DNA from: Zygnema cylindricum
Taxonomy: Eukaryota > Streptophyta > Zygnematophyceae > Zygnematales > Zygnemataceae
Reading direction: 5' to 3'
NCBI GenBank assembly: GCA_037447655.1
Contig: JBBHKE010000719.1
Span: forward strand, 1-64,000
Length of the DNA stretch: 64,000 nt
The position numbers and the translations under genes are program-made. Below, one piece after another: positions 23,771 through 36,839 of the stretch; the stretch's first letter is position 1; the number at the start of each line of letters is the position of its first letter. The notes beneath the pieces are model-generated. The model searched no databases, was not told where the DNA came from, and saw nothing but the letters and a program-made list of their open reading frames with translations.

Positions 23771-24760
23771 TTAACTTTGAGACCTCCATAGGTCCTCAGA
23801 GAAGGAAGCTCACACGAAGCCTCTAAGATAACCCTGACCCCTTTGTGTTTCGGCAAGAATAATTGCCATCCTGGCAAACAAAAACTCTGACCGCCTTCAC
23901 CCCCGTGAAGGCAAGACTCCCCTGAGTCGATAGCAAAAAGAATCTTTGAATTTGCTCCCCTAAGCAGTAAGTTATGGAGGGTCAAAGTTGACCTTTTGTA
24001 CAGAAGCTCTCTGGGAGAGAGGGTCTTATCTACCAATTTTTCTAAGTCCTATCTCTCTCACAAACTCTTCTTACTGGTGTATGACACTAATCATATTATA
24101 CTGCCGTACATAAAAGTACAGCTGTCGGTGTACTTTATGCACGGAATTTGTACCACATGGCCTAAATGTCATCACATATTATATCCGGATTCGGTCTCGT
24201 TATTCTCGGAGATGTCGCGATCCGACGTAATCGTGCCACGTGTCATCCGATGTGGCGATGACCACAAACCGCCGAGAATCTCATCCGCGATCTCGGCTTT
24301 CTTTTCGGCTGTCCGATTGAATGCAAATTTCAATCGTAGCCGTCATAAATGCTTGTGCGGTATTTGTTTTGTAAAAGAAACAAAATGCGCGGTACTTGTT
24401 TCTTCTCCATACTGAAATCCGAACGTTAACATAACGGGATCTATGTAACCGTAAACATCCGTTGTTAAATGAATTTTCCTACTTGGTAACATTTAAATAA
24501 ATATCAAACCCAATAGTATGTATTTTAACTTCTAGACTTAACGGCTAAGGTTATCGGCTACCGGCATTTTGACAGTTGGCAGGTACCAGGATCAAATCCT
24601 GTTACCGACATACACCTTTTAAAGAATAAACTTACCTATCTGTAAATTAACTAATCTTTTTCCCGTAAACCTCTGGATAGCCTAGGTAGCCATGGCTCTA
24701 GCTTCCTCTCCAACTTCTCAGTGACTGCAACAAGTGTGAGAGTTGGAGAGAGAAGCTAGA
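23771..24760 (-). repeat. Solo LTR of the copia A family, truncated at its 5' end
   Basis: Read on the minus strand, this matches most of the LTR of A1 and A2: the tRNA-like module, GCCACGTGT (24235-24243 on the plus strand), the GACCCTCTCTC-like leader and the final ACCTATGGAGGTCTCA. Its first bases (TGTAGAAATTG) are missing. No internal coding region adjoins it, so it is a solo or recombined LTR. Confidence 0.75.
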
Positions 24761-25436
24761 GAAAGAAGGAGAGAGAGAGAGTGATGGAGACATGGCTGCC
24801 TTAGCTCCATTGGCAGGACTAAAGAGTGACTTAAGTCACTCTCAACAAATGGTTGAGTCCGACAGGACTCGAACCTCCGACCAGAACAGCGCGGCGTAGC
24901 CGTTAGCTCTAGCCAGTCTGTCGTAGAAGTCCGTTAGTATTCATAGGGTTTGATATCTATTTAAACTTGTGTATGGTACTGAAACCGATTAACTAAAATA
25001 TGAACGAAGGAACATAGAACTAGTTAAAGTTTAGTGCGGACGTCATTTCGCATGAAACAATTGAATCGAACATTTGTTTTAATGGCTAAAAATCAATGTC
25101 AGATTTTATCCTACGGCGTACATCGCTGCCGAGATCTCGGAATGGTCACTTTGGCGTTTATGGACATGACATGACCTGGCGTAACGTGGAGGGATAACAT
25201 TTGGTTGTAGAAATTCTGGGGAGCGTACGCACAAGTGAAAGATTGACACGCGTCCACTCAACAGCCTTATCGTACAGAAGCCGTATATAAAAGTCATCGG
25301 CCATAGTACCTTTTTGTACTTTACAGTTATGTGATTGGGTCGTACAGTGCTAGATGGGGCTTGGAGAAGGGAGTCAAGGACAGACTGCCTTTGCTCTTTT
25401 TCTATAAAGACCTAGAAAATACTCAAATATCAATAT
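24761..25436. repeat. Rearranged LTR mosaic, plus-strand LTR joined head to head
   Basis: From about 24770 the LTR blocks run in plus-strand order (CATGGCT, tRNA-like module, GGGTTTGATATCTATTTAAA, GATCTCGG, GTACAGTGCTAGATGG). From about 25350 to 25436 the sequence switches to the start of a minus-strand LTR (CTAGGTC and the pyrimidine-rich leader). The tRNA-like module here is the least degenerate in the window (about 24845-24925), with a B box GGTTCGAGTCC on the minus strand. Confidence 0.55.
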
Positions 25437-26211
25437 AAACTCTATCTAGTGATGTACGGCACCAATCATATTACACAGCTGTACACAAAAGTAGAGCTAC
25501 CGGTATACTTTCTGTACGAATATTGTACAACATGGCCTAAATGACAACACATGTCATATCCGGATTCGGTCCCGTAATCCCCAGAGATGTCCCGATCCAA
25601 TGTAGTTGTGCCACGTGTCATCCGATGTGGCGATGACCACAAACCATTGAGATTCTCTTCCGCGATCTCGACATTCTTCTCGGCCGTCTGATTGAATGCA
25701 CACTTCAATCGTAGCCGTCATAAATACTTGCGCGGTATTTATTTCGTTTAAAGAAACAAATGTGCGGTACTCGTTTCTTATCCAAACCGTAATTCGTACT
25801 TTTACATAACTGAATCTATGTTTCCCGTAAACAAACGTCATTAAATGAATTATCCTACATGGCACCATTTAAATAACTAATAAACCCTATAGCATGTAAC
25901 TCTAATTCTAGACTTAATGGATAAGTCTACCGGCTACCGGCGACTTTATCCGACGGCAAGTACCAGGATCAAATCCTGGATGTGACATCTTCCCTTATAG
26001 TAAAGAAACTACCAATCCGTAAATCAACTAATCTATTTCCCGTAAACCTCTGGATAGCCTAGGTAGCCATGGCTCTAGCTTCCTCTCCAACTTTCATTGA
26101 CTGCAACAAGTGTGGGAGTTGAAGAGAGGAGTTAGAGGCAGATTGCCTCTGCTTCTATTCTACATTATATTTTAGACCTAGAAAATACTAAAAGAACCAT
26201 CAATTTCTACA
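25437..26211 (-). repeat. 3' LTR of A2, truncated
   Basis: Begins with TGTAGAAATTGATGG (minus strand, from 26211) right after the polypurine tract and matches the 5' LTR at 30830-31596 almost base for base. The R-U5 part is missing. It carries GCCACGTGT at 25610-25618. Confidence 0.85.
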
Positions 26212-26224
26212 CTCCCCTTTTTTT

Positions 26225-29200
26225 CTAGTCACTCTTTAAATTCAGACCAAACTTTTCCTTGCAGAAAATTAGCTTAATGAAAGGTACAGGTTTGGTCATC
26301 ATATCTGTCACCATCTCGCTATCTAATCGGTACTCTAAATTGATCATTTTGTTTTCTACTTTCTCTCTAACAAAGCTGAGTCTAATGTCTATGTGTTTGG
26401 CCTTAAAATGATGTTTAGGATTGGTAGAAATAGCGATTGCTGCCTGATTATCACAAAAAAATAATTGCACACCACTCTTAAGGTAACAAAGCTCACCAAG
26501 CAAAGACTTGACCCACATCAATTCTTTTACAGCAAGGCAAGAGGCCATATACTCAGCCTCCATGGTGGATTGAGCAATAAACTTTTGTTGTTTGCTACTC
26601 CAACAGCAAGCCCCATCACCCACATATAATACATATCCTAAAGTACATCTCCTCATCAGAACATCACCATAACAGGCATCATTCCAAGTAGTGATGTCAG
26701 TATTCTCCCCACCCAAATGTAACTAGAGATCCCTAGTTCCTATCAAATATCTAAGGACTCTATTCGCTGCCTCCGAATCCTTCTTAGTGGGAGCATTTAG
26801 ACTTCTACTCAGCAGTCCTATAGCTGCAACTAAATCTGGTCGGGTAAAATTCATAAAATAGATTAGGCTTCCCACTACTTGCCTCTAAGGAATAGTTTGC
26901 ATGAACTTTTGTTCTTTATGACTTAATTCCTCGTCTAAGACTATGACTCTTTCATCCTCACTCCCCTCACATCCGTTTTTTAACTCCATTGGAGTTGTGC
27001 AACTATTAGCTTTATCCATCTGAAAATTTTCCAACATATTCTGTATTGCTTCTTTTTGAGACAATCTTATAATCTTTCTTTCTCGGTCTCTTTTTACTTG
27101 AATTCCCAAAATATATCTTGCCTCCCCCATATCGTTCATTTCAAATCTCCCCTTAAGATCGGTTTTCACTTTATTAATTTTTTCCATAGATTTACTTAAA
27201 ACAAGCAAATCATCAACATAAATTGCAATAAATATAACACCTTCCTCATCTTCAAAAACATAGATTGAGTGATCTAAGCTGATCCGGATATATCCCAGAC
27301 CGGTAAGAAACTCATCAAGCTTTTTATTCCACTGTCGAGGCGCTTGTTTTAAACCATAAAGAGATTTAATCAGCCAGCATACCTTACTCTCCTCTCCTTC
27401 CTCCCCAAATCCTTTGGGTTGTCACATGAAGATCTCCACTTCCAATTCTCCATGCAAAAAGGTTGTCTTCATGTCCATCTGGTGCACCTCCATGTTTTCC
27501 GCTGTTGCCGGACTTTGAAGTATAAACGGAGGGAAATCTGACGATCGGGGCAAAGGTTTCCTCGTAGTCAATTCCTTATTTTTGTGTAAATCCTTTTGCC
27601 ACTAATCGGGCTTTGTAACGCTCAATGGTGTTATCTGGGTTCAGTTTTAATTTGAAGACCCACTTACAACCGATTGGTTTTCAGTTAGGTGGACAATCCA
27701 CCAGCTCTGAAGTATCGGCTGCCATAATTGAGGCCATCTCCTCATTGATGGCTGTCTTCCACCGTTTCTTTTCTGGACAAGTCATCGCCTCTCCATAAGT
27801 GTGAGGTTCATCTTGATGAGATAGTTTTGTAACCTTGTTGTTAACCTGTTTTTCTTGCAATCATTTGCTACTTCTCCTTCCCCCCTCAAAATCTGTGGCC
27901 GGAATAGATGGTTCACATGGGTTCTTTCAAACAATCTCGGCTTCTCCCCTGTCCCTTGATTCCGAATTAATTTCCACCACGTCTTCCGCTTCGGGTAGAG
28001 TTGTCACTGGAGTTTCCGCAGCCGAGTCCTTTTCGGTCTGATTTGTACCTCTAAGAATGTCATCTTCTCTAAAACCTGGATAGTTAGGAAGCTCAAAGCC
28101 ATCGGAATTTTCTGACTCAAATCTGATTTTTACTGACTTTGTATATTTGAAGGGATCTACTGACCTTCCTTCATCCATAACTACTAGATGCTTTACTAAG
28201 ATTATATCTTCTCTTTTTAGATCATAAACTCTATATCCTTTAACATCCTCATCATATCCTAATAAGTATCCCGGTTTTCCTTTAGGATCTAGCTTCCAAT
28301 TGGACCGATCAGTATCTAGACTGAATACTTGACTGCCGAAAACCTTTAAATGAGATAAGTCTGGTTTCCGGCCTGTCCATCTCTTATAAGGTGTTTGACC
28401 TTTTATAGTTGAAGTACGAACTATATTGTTGAGATAATTTGCACAGTTTATTGCTTCGGCTCAAAACTTCTTTCCTATCTTCTTATCTGACAGCATACTT
28501 CAAGCACTATCACTCAGTGTTCTATTTAATTTTTTTGCTACACCATTTTGCTCTGGATTTTCAGGAACTGTCTTTTGGTGTTGCACTCCATCTTCTCTTA
28601 AAAAATCCTCAAACTGCTTAGAGGTATTCTCTCCACCATTGTCACTCTTTTCTTGATTGAGGTTTCATGGAGTTTTTCACTCCATGCTTTATATTGTTTA
28701 AAACATTCCTGAGCGTGTGACTTATTTTTCAAAAAAATACACCCTGGAATACCAAGACCAATCATCAGTGATAGTCATCATAAATCTCTTCCCCCCAGGT
28801 GATGGCACTCAAGCTGGCCCCCAAATATGTGTTTGTACTAAATCTAGAATCTTTTCTCCCTTATAGGTGGCAGTTTTTGGGAAGGGTAACATGTGTGCTT
28901 TACCTTGAGCACGTCCACTACAATCACTTAGATTCTCACTCTCACCGAACTGAATTTCTTCCACTACTCCCATCTTTTTCATCTCTCTTAACTTATCTAG
29001 ATTCACATGCCCAAGCCTCTTATGCCACAACAATATATCATGAACACCAAAATAATAAAGTTTCTTCTTTTCATTGCTTAAAATTGGCCTAAACATCCCT
29101 TGGCTACCTTTTTCAGCAGTAAAATAAACTTCCTCCTCAAAACTAGCAGTAAAGACTCCTTTCCGAGTGCTAGTATCAAAACCCTTATTATCTAATACAG

Positions 29201-30538
29201 ACGTAGAGATGAGGTTTTTATTCAGCTCCGGAATAAACAATACATCAGAGAATGCAACTATGGATGTCTTTCCTTCTACTAACACTTTTAGATCTACCGA
29301 TCCTACAAGAGTAGTAGTGACTATCATCCCATCCCCGTAATCTATCTCTACGGTGGGAATCTTTCTTATCTTAGTGAACTGGTGTTTATCATTACATATG
29401 TGTATGGATGCATCTGAGTCTACAATCCAGCCTGCTTCACCTTTCAATCCATCGAAAGCACATTTCTGCTTACGTGGAATTTCGACCTCGTTTTTCGCTT
29501 CCAACTCCTCATCCAATAGGAGTTCATCCTCCTGGTCCTCGGATTCCTCCTCATGTACCTGTGTCAAAAGGGTCTTATTATTTCCTTCGGGGGTCCACCA
29601 GTTTGCCTCTCTTTTAACCGCAGCTCGGTTAACTTAGTGCATTCAGCCATATAGTGCCCCAGTTTTTTACAAAAATGGCACAAACCCTTAGGAGTATTTG
29701 GTCCGAACTCCTTGGTCTGAATTTTCTACCCCTCCCTTCAATAATTTCCAGCCTGTTTCCTGGAATCATTGTTCCTCCAATCGGTCCTAGCTGCCAAAGT
29801 TTGCCCACTCTTTCCTCCCCTACGGATCTGAATCGTATTCTCCCGAACGAGAATCATCCCTACCACTGAATTCCAAATCCACCTTGAGTCCTCCAAGTCC
29901 TGCACACGGTTGACTATATTCTCGAACTCATCAGGTAACTTCATCAATAAACAGTTAACCTTTTCGTTTTCGCTAAATAGTTCCATGAAAAGTGTATCAA
30001 GCTCATTGCAAAAATCGAACATCTTCCCCCTTTGTATACATACTCCTTGATTTTGTGATCACCCAAATGTTGTTTTTAAATCGTACCACTTCGATACATT
30101 TCTATAGGAGCCACCCAAAGATCAGATGCCCTCTCTACTTGCAAATGGGGAGATGCAAGCCCTTGAGTAAGATGGTGGAGGATGAAGTGCTAAGCCGCCA
30201 TATTGTTGTAGTCCCACGTATCGATAACATTCTCCTTGTTTCTCGGAAGAGGTGACATGAATGCCGAACTAGTTGCTATTAGTGTGACCGTCTCCTTCTC
30301 CTTTCCTTTGTCCACCACCTCCTCTTCCTTTGTCTCCTCCGTTGAACATGGATATGCATTTCTAGTGAATCTGCCTCCTATAAACCTTGGAGGTATCCCA
30401 AGACTTGATGGACGCCTCACCCGTCCACTCACTATTCCCCAAAACAATTTCTCCCATAGAGCTCATGTCATCATACTTTCCCAGTATATAAAGCTAGCTC
30501 CATTGAGTATGGGCACCCTAGATGGTGGGCCCATAACC
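26225..30538 (-). pseudogene. copia gag-pol of element A2, degenerate
   Basis: Encodes the proteins for packaging and integrating the element RNA. Gag starts at an ATG inside the primer site (MGPPSRVPILNGASF) and soon meets a stop; its zinc knuckle CHFCKKLGHYMAEC (CX2CX4HX4C) lies near 29650-29695. Protease follows at about 29400-29440 as WIVDSDASIHIC, where Asp replaces the Gly of the expected DSGA/T motif. The pre-integrase segment LLWHKRLGHVNLDKL is near 29000. Reverse transcriptase shows SLYGLKQAPRQWNKK (about 27330-27365) and IYVDDLLVL with the catalytic YVDD near 27201-27212. RNase H (26225-26716) keeps WNDACYGD, MEAEYMAS and CDNQAAIAI. Several stops and frame shifts break the polyprotein, for example around 27420-27850 and 28440-28660. 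No expressed product is expected. Confidence 0.88.
30523..30538 (-). promoter_or_regulatory. Primer binding site complementary to tRNA-iMet anticodon arm
   Basis: Directly inside the 5' LTR, the minus strand reads GGTTATGGGCCCACCA. This is the complement of TGGTGGGCCCATAACC, the anticodon stem-loop of plant initiator tRNA-Met as I recall it. It is not the usual TGGTATCAGAGC site that pairs with the tRNA 3' end. The ATG inside it is also the gag start. Confidence 0.7.
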
Positions 30539-31596
30539 TGCAACTGTGAGACCGCCATAGGTCCTCAGAGTAGGCAACTCACACGAAGCCTTTAATATAA
30601 CCCTGACCCCTTTGTGTTTCGGCAAGAATAACTGCCACCCTGGCAAACAAAAACTTTGACCGCCTTCACCCTTGTGAAGGCAAGACTTTGTGAGTCGATA
30701 GCAATAAGAATCTTTGAATTTGCTCCCCTGAGTAGTAAGTTATGGAGGGTCAAAGTTGACCTTTTGTATAGAAGCTCTGTGGGAGAGAGGGTCCTATCTA
30801 CCAAATTTTCTAAGTCCTATCTCTCTATAAAACTCTATCTACTGATGTACAGCACGAATCATATTACACTGCTGTACACAAAAGTAGAGCTGCCGGTATA
30901 CTTTCTGTACGAATATTTTACGACATGGCCTAAATGTCAACACATGTGATATTCAGATTCGGTCCCGTAATCCCCGGAGATGCCCCGATCCAATGTAGTT
31001 GTGCCACGTGTCATCCGATGTGGCGGTGACCACAAACCATTGAGATTCTCTTTCGCGATCTCGGCATTCTTCTCGGCCGTCTGATTGAATGCACACTTCA
31101 ATCGTAGCCGTCATAAATACTTGCGCGGTATTTATTTCGTTTAAAGAAACAAATGTGGGGTACTCGTTTCTTATCCAAACCGTAATTCGTACTTTTACAT
31201 AACTGAATCTATGTTTCCCGTAAACAAACGTCATTAAATGATTTATCCTACGTGGCACCATTCAAATAACTAACAAACCCTTTAGCATGTAACTCTAGTC
31301 CTAGACTTAATGGATAAGTCTACTGGCTACCGGCGACTTTGCAGGTACCAGGATCAAATCCTTGATGTGATATTTTCCCTTTTAGTAAAGAAACTACCAA
31401 TCCGTAAATCAACTAATCTATTTGGCGTAAATGTATGGATAGCCTAGGTAGCCATGGCTCTAGCTTCCTCTCCAACTTTCAGTGACTACAACAAGTGTGG
31501 GAGGTGAAGAGAGGAGTTGGAGGCAGATTGCCTCGGCTTCTTTTCTACATTATATTTTAGACGTAGAAAATACTAAAAGAACCATCAATTTCTACG
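30539..31596 (-). repeat. 5' LTR of A2
   Basis: About 1,058 bp. It ends in GTTGCA directly before the primer site. Its first base pair is changed (CGTAGAAATTG in place of TGTAGAAATTG). It carries GCCACGTGT at 31002-31010 and the antisense tRNA-like module near 31300-31370. Confidence 0.85.
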
Positions 31597-31661
31597 GACG
31601 TGTTCGCAGTGTGCGAAACGTCTCGAAAAGTTGCAAGATTCAGGTAAGGTTCGTTACAGTA

Positions 31662-32221
31662 CACGGGGAATCGCTATTAGCATCAAGAAATAAATAGCGT
31701 AAAAAAAATATTGTTGTAACACTAATTGGAAATTTCCAAATTAAAAAAAAAAACATTTACTTTATTCTTTTACCAACTCTAATTTGGGTTTTTCCAAAAA
31801 AAAAATACTCGTTGTAAATATGTTTACACTAATATAGCTATATAGACAAAATCTGACAAATCGTACATAAATCATATGTTCATTCGGTGGACCACGCGGT
31901 TGTCGGACGAATATGTGTGAATGTGATTTTTGACAGCCTAATTTCATCCCCTTTTTGGAGCGCACATTCAGATGTGTGCGCGGTTACGTTAAATCATTTT
32001 TTGTACTTTCTCACTTAGAAAAGGTACATTTTTGTACGGTTTAACATTGGCCGTATACCATACTATTTAAATTGCATTGTACTTTCGTTATTAACGCTAA
32101 TTACAACATATGCCCAAAAGGCGTGAAGAAAAAAATATAATTATTTATTTTATTTAGGAATTTGGGTCAAAATTTAGCGAAACCGAATTAGAGTTATATA
32201 CGCTAATAGCGATTCACAGTG
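31662..32221. mobile_element. TA-flanked inverted-repeat element, 560 bp
   Basis: The left end CACGGGGAATCGCTATTAG pairs with the right end CTAATAGCGATTCACAGTG, bordered by TA (31660-31661 and 32222-32223). The right TA is also the first two bases of a family X element. Confidence 0.72.
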
Positions 32222-32633
32222 TAGTGTTGTGCATTGGATAAAATTTTATCGCAATCAATTCGATATTTTATACATCAAAGATCGAACGGGTAGAGGTCAC
32301 GATATATTGCTCCGGGTCCAACAAAAATTATGGCGATATATTTGGTAAGAAATGGGCGTCCGTAGATCTTTAGTACCGTAAATTGGACGGTACATAGCAA
32401 AACTAATTTTATGGTGAATGGTAAATAAAATCGTACAGGGGGTTTGATTTTTTTTTGTACTTTACGTCACTTCGATACATCACCATAGAATCGCATCGAA
32501 TTATCGGCCGATACATTGTTTAAATATAGCAATATTAAGCTTCTCGATATATTAATGTGATATATCGATAATCGGGTACCCAAAATTAGGTATATATTGA
32601 ATATCGACAAGAGGCATTCGATACAAAACACTA
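32222..32633. mobile_element. Short family X element, about 412 bp
   Basis: The left end TAGTGTTGTGCATTGG and the right end CGATACAAAACACTA are inverted relatives. The interior has ATATATTGCTCCGGGTCCAAC and many ATATCG words typical of family X. Non-coding. Confidence 0.6.
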
Positions 32634-34764
32634 CTGATTAGTGCCCCTAAATTTTACTCCTCAAACTTAAAATAGTGACAATGACGCTATTTTTTTTCAA
32701 TCTTTCTTTTTTAGCGGTTCCATACCAACCACTTCATTCAAACACTAGTTATTGTCAATAACACTAGTTTAAACCCTACTTTAATATTTGATCACCATAC
32801 TCACGGTTTTCCATATGTCGCATTACCCCTCGCAATTTAGAGGCGTCAAAGGCTCTAGATGTCCCTCCAATATTATCATTACTCTCTAGTTTGATGAAAA
32901 CAACGGCTTTTTACATCGATGATAAGGGTATGTGCTCATGTGCCTAAGTAAAGATATTTTCATGTAGATATCCTTAAAAAATTAATGTTCTATAGAATAA
33001 ACTATAGGTCGTAGAAGCAAACTAAAACAAAACTCGAATTATAATTTACCACAACTATAAATTTAGCATGTATTTTAGCTTGGAGTTTTTTGTGTTATTT
33101 ACCTACTGTCGCGTCATGCCAACTCATATTCAAACTAAAGTGTGAGCAAACTCGAGAGACAACTTAAAGTATAATGACACCTAATTAACGAATAGGAAAG
33201 ACCTCTTTTCAACATTTCTGCACATGGGATTGCCCACGCTATTGTTTTTTGTCGCCTTTACCAAACATCGCCGCAAAAAAAATGTTGTAAAGGTTGCGAA
33301 CCTCCCTTTCATTCATCGATCTTTGGAAAAACGTGTGCCTTTATCCCCTCTCCCCCCCCCCTTTTCCCACTACCTCTTCCCACTCTCTAATCTTAAAAAA
33401 ATCACAATCATTTTGACATTGGACGAAAGATTAAAAAAAAACATTTTTTTATTTTATTTTTTGTGAAAAATCGTAAAAAACCGAATCGGGAAGCTTTGGA
33501 GAAAATTTCCAAGACCAGCGACATTGATTGAGTTACGACTACACACGATGTAAACAATGTCATAAGAAGCAAATGTCTCCAACGTCGCAAAATAAATGAC
33601 AGTTACAATGTCATTAAATTACATAGCGTCTAACGACCAATGCGCGTCCGCAATAACAATTGCATTACATTACACATCGCTGTTAGTGTTAAAGATTCAA
33701 TACGTAATTAAAGTATATATCAAATATTTTGTTTAGAGCAATGTGACAAAATTAGGGCGACTCCCTCGAATAGTGTTGTAAAGGTTAGTTTGAGATTTTT
33801 CAACCAAAGAAGTGGTGATCGAATTAATGTTATTTTAACCCTATTAACGATTGGTAGTGTAGCATGACTCGATAAAACATGGGTGAATAACTAGATCGGG
33901 TAGATGGAGAGAGGCTAATTAGTGGCAATTTCTGTTGCAAGGTCACTATTAGTGTTGTTGACGATAAAAACGATTCACAATTTGCGTTCTCTTTAAATAA
34001 ATGACAGTGGATATAAACGTGCAAGTAAAAATTGAACAAATACAGATTAAAGGCGAGTGTTTTTTTTTATAATCAAACGTTAGCTTCGCTATTTTGTAAA
34101 ATGCGCACCTCATTTATGTTTTGTTAATGCCATGCATTAGCTATTTTATGTAACTTTACATTACGTTAGAATTGGATAAGTGCTTCGATTGCAGAGGGAC
34201 CCTTTGCGCCAGTTGTTGCTCGTCACATATTGGACTGGCAATGTCCCCTCTCATGACCTGAATTAATGGGGTTATGTGGTTTCTTATGGTCGTGTTAAAT
34301 GGATTTAAATTTCAATGTTTCGTAGGTTATCTAAAAAGCATGATAGCCAATGTTTCTTTTGTTTTAAAGATATGGAGTAGTGGTTTGTGCTATCATATAC
34401 CGCAAATCATTATTAGAGTACAATAAATAATATGTGTAGGGGTTTTTTTTTGTTTTGAACTCTTTTTTGGCTCATTGATAAAAAGAAGAACACTAGTGAC
34501 GCCTTGACATTAATGTTTCCACATTATTCTTAGCCGTTAAGTTTGGTTTTCCATGATAAGCTTTACAGAACAAATTTGAGCAATTTTCTCTCTTGTTCAC
34601 TATTTTAAATATAATGTGAGTAATATTTTTAGTGTCTATGCCATTCATTTTCTCGGGTTGACTACTTTATCTGACACTCTTTGTATACTTTAGTACATAA
34701 TTTGGAAGTGGCAATATGCATTTGATACATTCACTCTTTAAAACTTTTGGGCCAATGTAATAAC
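32634..34764. other. Intergenic, no gene seen
   Basis: AT-rich sequence with homopolymer runs (a C-run near 33350 and T-runs near 33445). None of the short frames shows a domain. Confidence 0.55.
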
Positions 34765-34905
34765 TAGTGTTGGGTATCGGGTAAATTCATATCGCGATAA
34801 TTCGATATTCGATATATCGAATATCGATCGAGCAGACTCCTCGATATATCGTACCGAGACCAACATAAATCATCGCGATATATATCGCGATATATAGTAT
34901 TTTTT
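34765..34905. mobile_element. Left end of a family X element
   Basis: Starts TAGTGTTGGGTATCGGG and shares CGCGATAATTCGATATTCGA and a GAGACCAACA segment with 45220-45345 and with the foldback arms. I did not find a right end, so the extent beyond about 34905 is unknown. Confidence 0.5.
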
Positions 34906-36839
34906 TAAATTTAATATTTTATATTTTAATATAATATGTTATTTTAGCGAAAAAAACAAATTGTCTGATACGCCACGTACGACGTGATTTTCGTTCCGTG
35001 ACTTAAAGGTAGATGCCGCAAAATGTAACCGACAAAAAAGTACAAATTCTATAATTCATATGATTACTTATTTGGGGTATGGTTACATGAGGAGGTATCT
35101 GTATTAGTACGGACATCAAAATTTCTGTATTACAGAGGCCTCGGTTAACATCGCGTATCTTCTGTAAACAGGTTTTTACATACGTGTTTTTATTTGAGTG
35201 GTCCTTGGAAGTTGACGATCAAATCTCTAAAATCGTCAAAGATTTGAGAACCGACCATTTTCGTATGGAAATCCGTACTTGCGTATTACGTACGTGTCTT
35301 CGCAAGTGTACCGCGTCAATGTACCTCAAAGATCTCCTTCGCTCTGTTGACTTTCAGGAAATAACCGTATGTCTTTTCGTCAAAGATTTTACAGTCATCG
35401 GCGCCAAATCGAGTATCCGTACCGATCAGACAATTTTACGGCGGCTACGTGTTAACGCTATACCGCGTAACGTAAAGTTTTTGTTTTTTTTTTTTGGTTT
35501 GACGTTTACGAAAATGGTTAACACGCCACGCCGTTTCTACATGTAACTTGGACGTATGGTCGTAGTTCCGTTCGTCCGTATCTCATGTATTCTAATAACG
35601 TCCCTTTTGGGTGGTTTTATTAGAGTTAAGTATGCTAATATGTGTCTTAATTGTAATAAGGGTGTTACCTCGTCTATCTTTCATACGTCTCACCTGTATT
35701 AACGTCAACGTTGTTCCGTATTAGAGTAAATGATGACACTAAAATGAACCAAAAAGTACATACCGACCAACCAATTAATAATTCACGTCACGTGATTGGT
35801 CGCCAAAGATTACACGTGTCTTATTTTTTATCCACGCAAACATTATGGCTTTTTTTAATATGCATCAAAACAGGCCTGTCTTACCCGCTGCCTTTCCAAG
35901 AAAGATCCGTACATTCAATGAGCTGCCATGTTTTCTCACGCCATTTTCATGAAAAACGTCCATTGTCAACCACGTGCATACTCTCACGTTGAAAACTGAC
36001 GTAAATTTTAAAACTTTCCCGCTCTCACCGTGTCCTTTTTAAAGTGAGAATATTTGACTTTCAAACAAAATATTTGATTTTAAATTTTTGAATGTTCAAA
36101 TTTTTATCAAGTATTTCCCTCATTTTTTTCACAACTGATTCTCTTCCCCTCCTATATATACTCGTCGTTAACTCCAACAATGGCACTCTTTTCCTCCCTT
36201 CGCATCTACCTTCGTTGTTGCATTTTTTTTTGGTTGCTTCATATTTATCTTTCACAAATTGTCGTGACTATCTTAAGAAAATATGTGGCCCATTACCACC
36301 TTTTTTGCGGCGAAAGCCAGAGCTCCTGCTGTATTTTTCCCACCTCCGGTTGAGGAGGAGATGGAGTGCGGCAAGGGATGGGATAACCAAATGATGACAC
36401 CCTCATGGAAGGCGGTGGGTCCGATTTTGGCTCACCCCCAAATTCATCTCTGGACTCACCACCAGACTCACCTCGTGTGGACCACGGTATCAGCTCGGTG
36501 GTGAGACGCAAGCTCCAACACGTGTCGACAAAGGTTGCACGCGTTCGTGTAATCAATTGATGATTGCGGATTGTAATACAAACGGAAAGGAGTGTCTTAT
36601 ACCGAGGACCGTGAAAAAGTTTCCGGAACACTTTACGGGCGAATATAATACAAGTAAGCAATATAACTTTTTTTTCTTACCTTATATGACTTTTTACGGC
36701 TGCTTACATTGTGTTTCTCAAATAGAATTCGCTTATATTGTGGCATTTTGTTGTTCTACCTTTATGTGTTCGTTATAATTTATATTTTTTTTTTCACGCC
36801 CCCACCACATTTTCTTAATGTTGTTATGTTGGATCCTCC
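34906..36839. other. Unassigned sequence, possibly the interior of a mobile element
   Basis: Holds a 120-codon frame (35184-35546) and a 73-codon frame (36283-36504) without recognisable motifs. It may be the body of the element that starts at 34765. I would not annotate a gene here. Confidence 0.4.

Larger units (their letters stand above)
25437..31596 (-). mobile_element. Ty1/copia element A2, nearly complete but decayed
   Basis: Order on the minus strand: 5' LTR (30539-31596), primer binding site (30523-30538), gag, protease, integrase, reverse transcriptase, RNase H, polypurine tract (26212-26224) and 3' LTR (25437-26211). Integrase before reverse transcriptase identifies the Ty1/copia type. 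The 3' LTR is cut at TAGATAGAG, where the LTR mosaic begins, so a target duplication cannot be checked. Frame breaks in gag-pol make it inactive. Confidence 0.88.

Noticed and set aside
23996-24415. 139-codon plus-strand frame
   Set aside because: It lies wholly within an LTR of the A family in antisense; equivalent frames in other LTR copies are broken.
24841-24925. tRNA gene on the minus strand
   Set aside because: The B box is good but the acceptor stem and the outer T-stem pairs do not form. The same module recurs in all LTRs in decayed form, so it is an LTR part.
35184-35546. 120-codon frame as a gene
   Set aside because: No motif, an unusual poly-Phe stretch from a T-run, and it lies in sequence that may be the body of a family X element.
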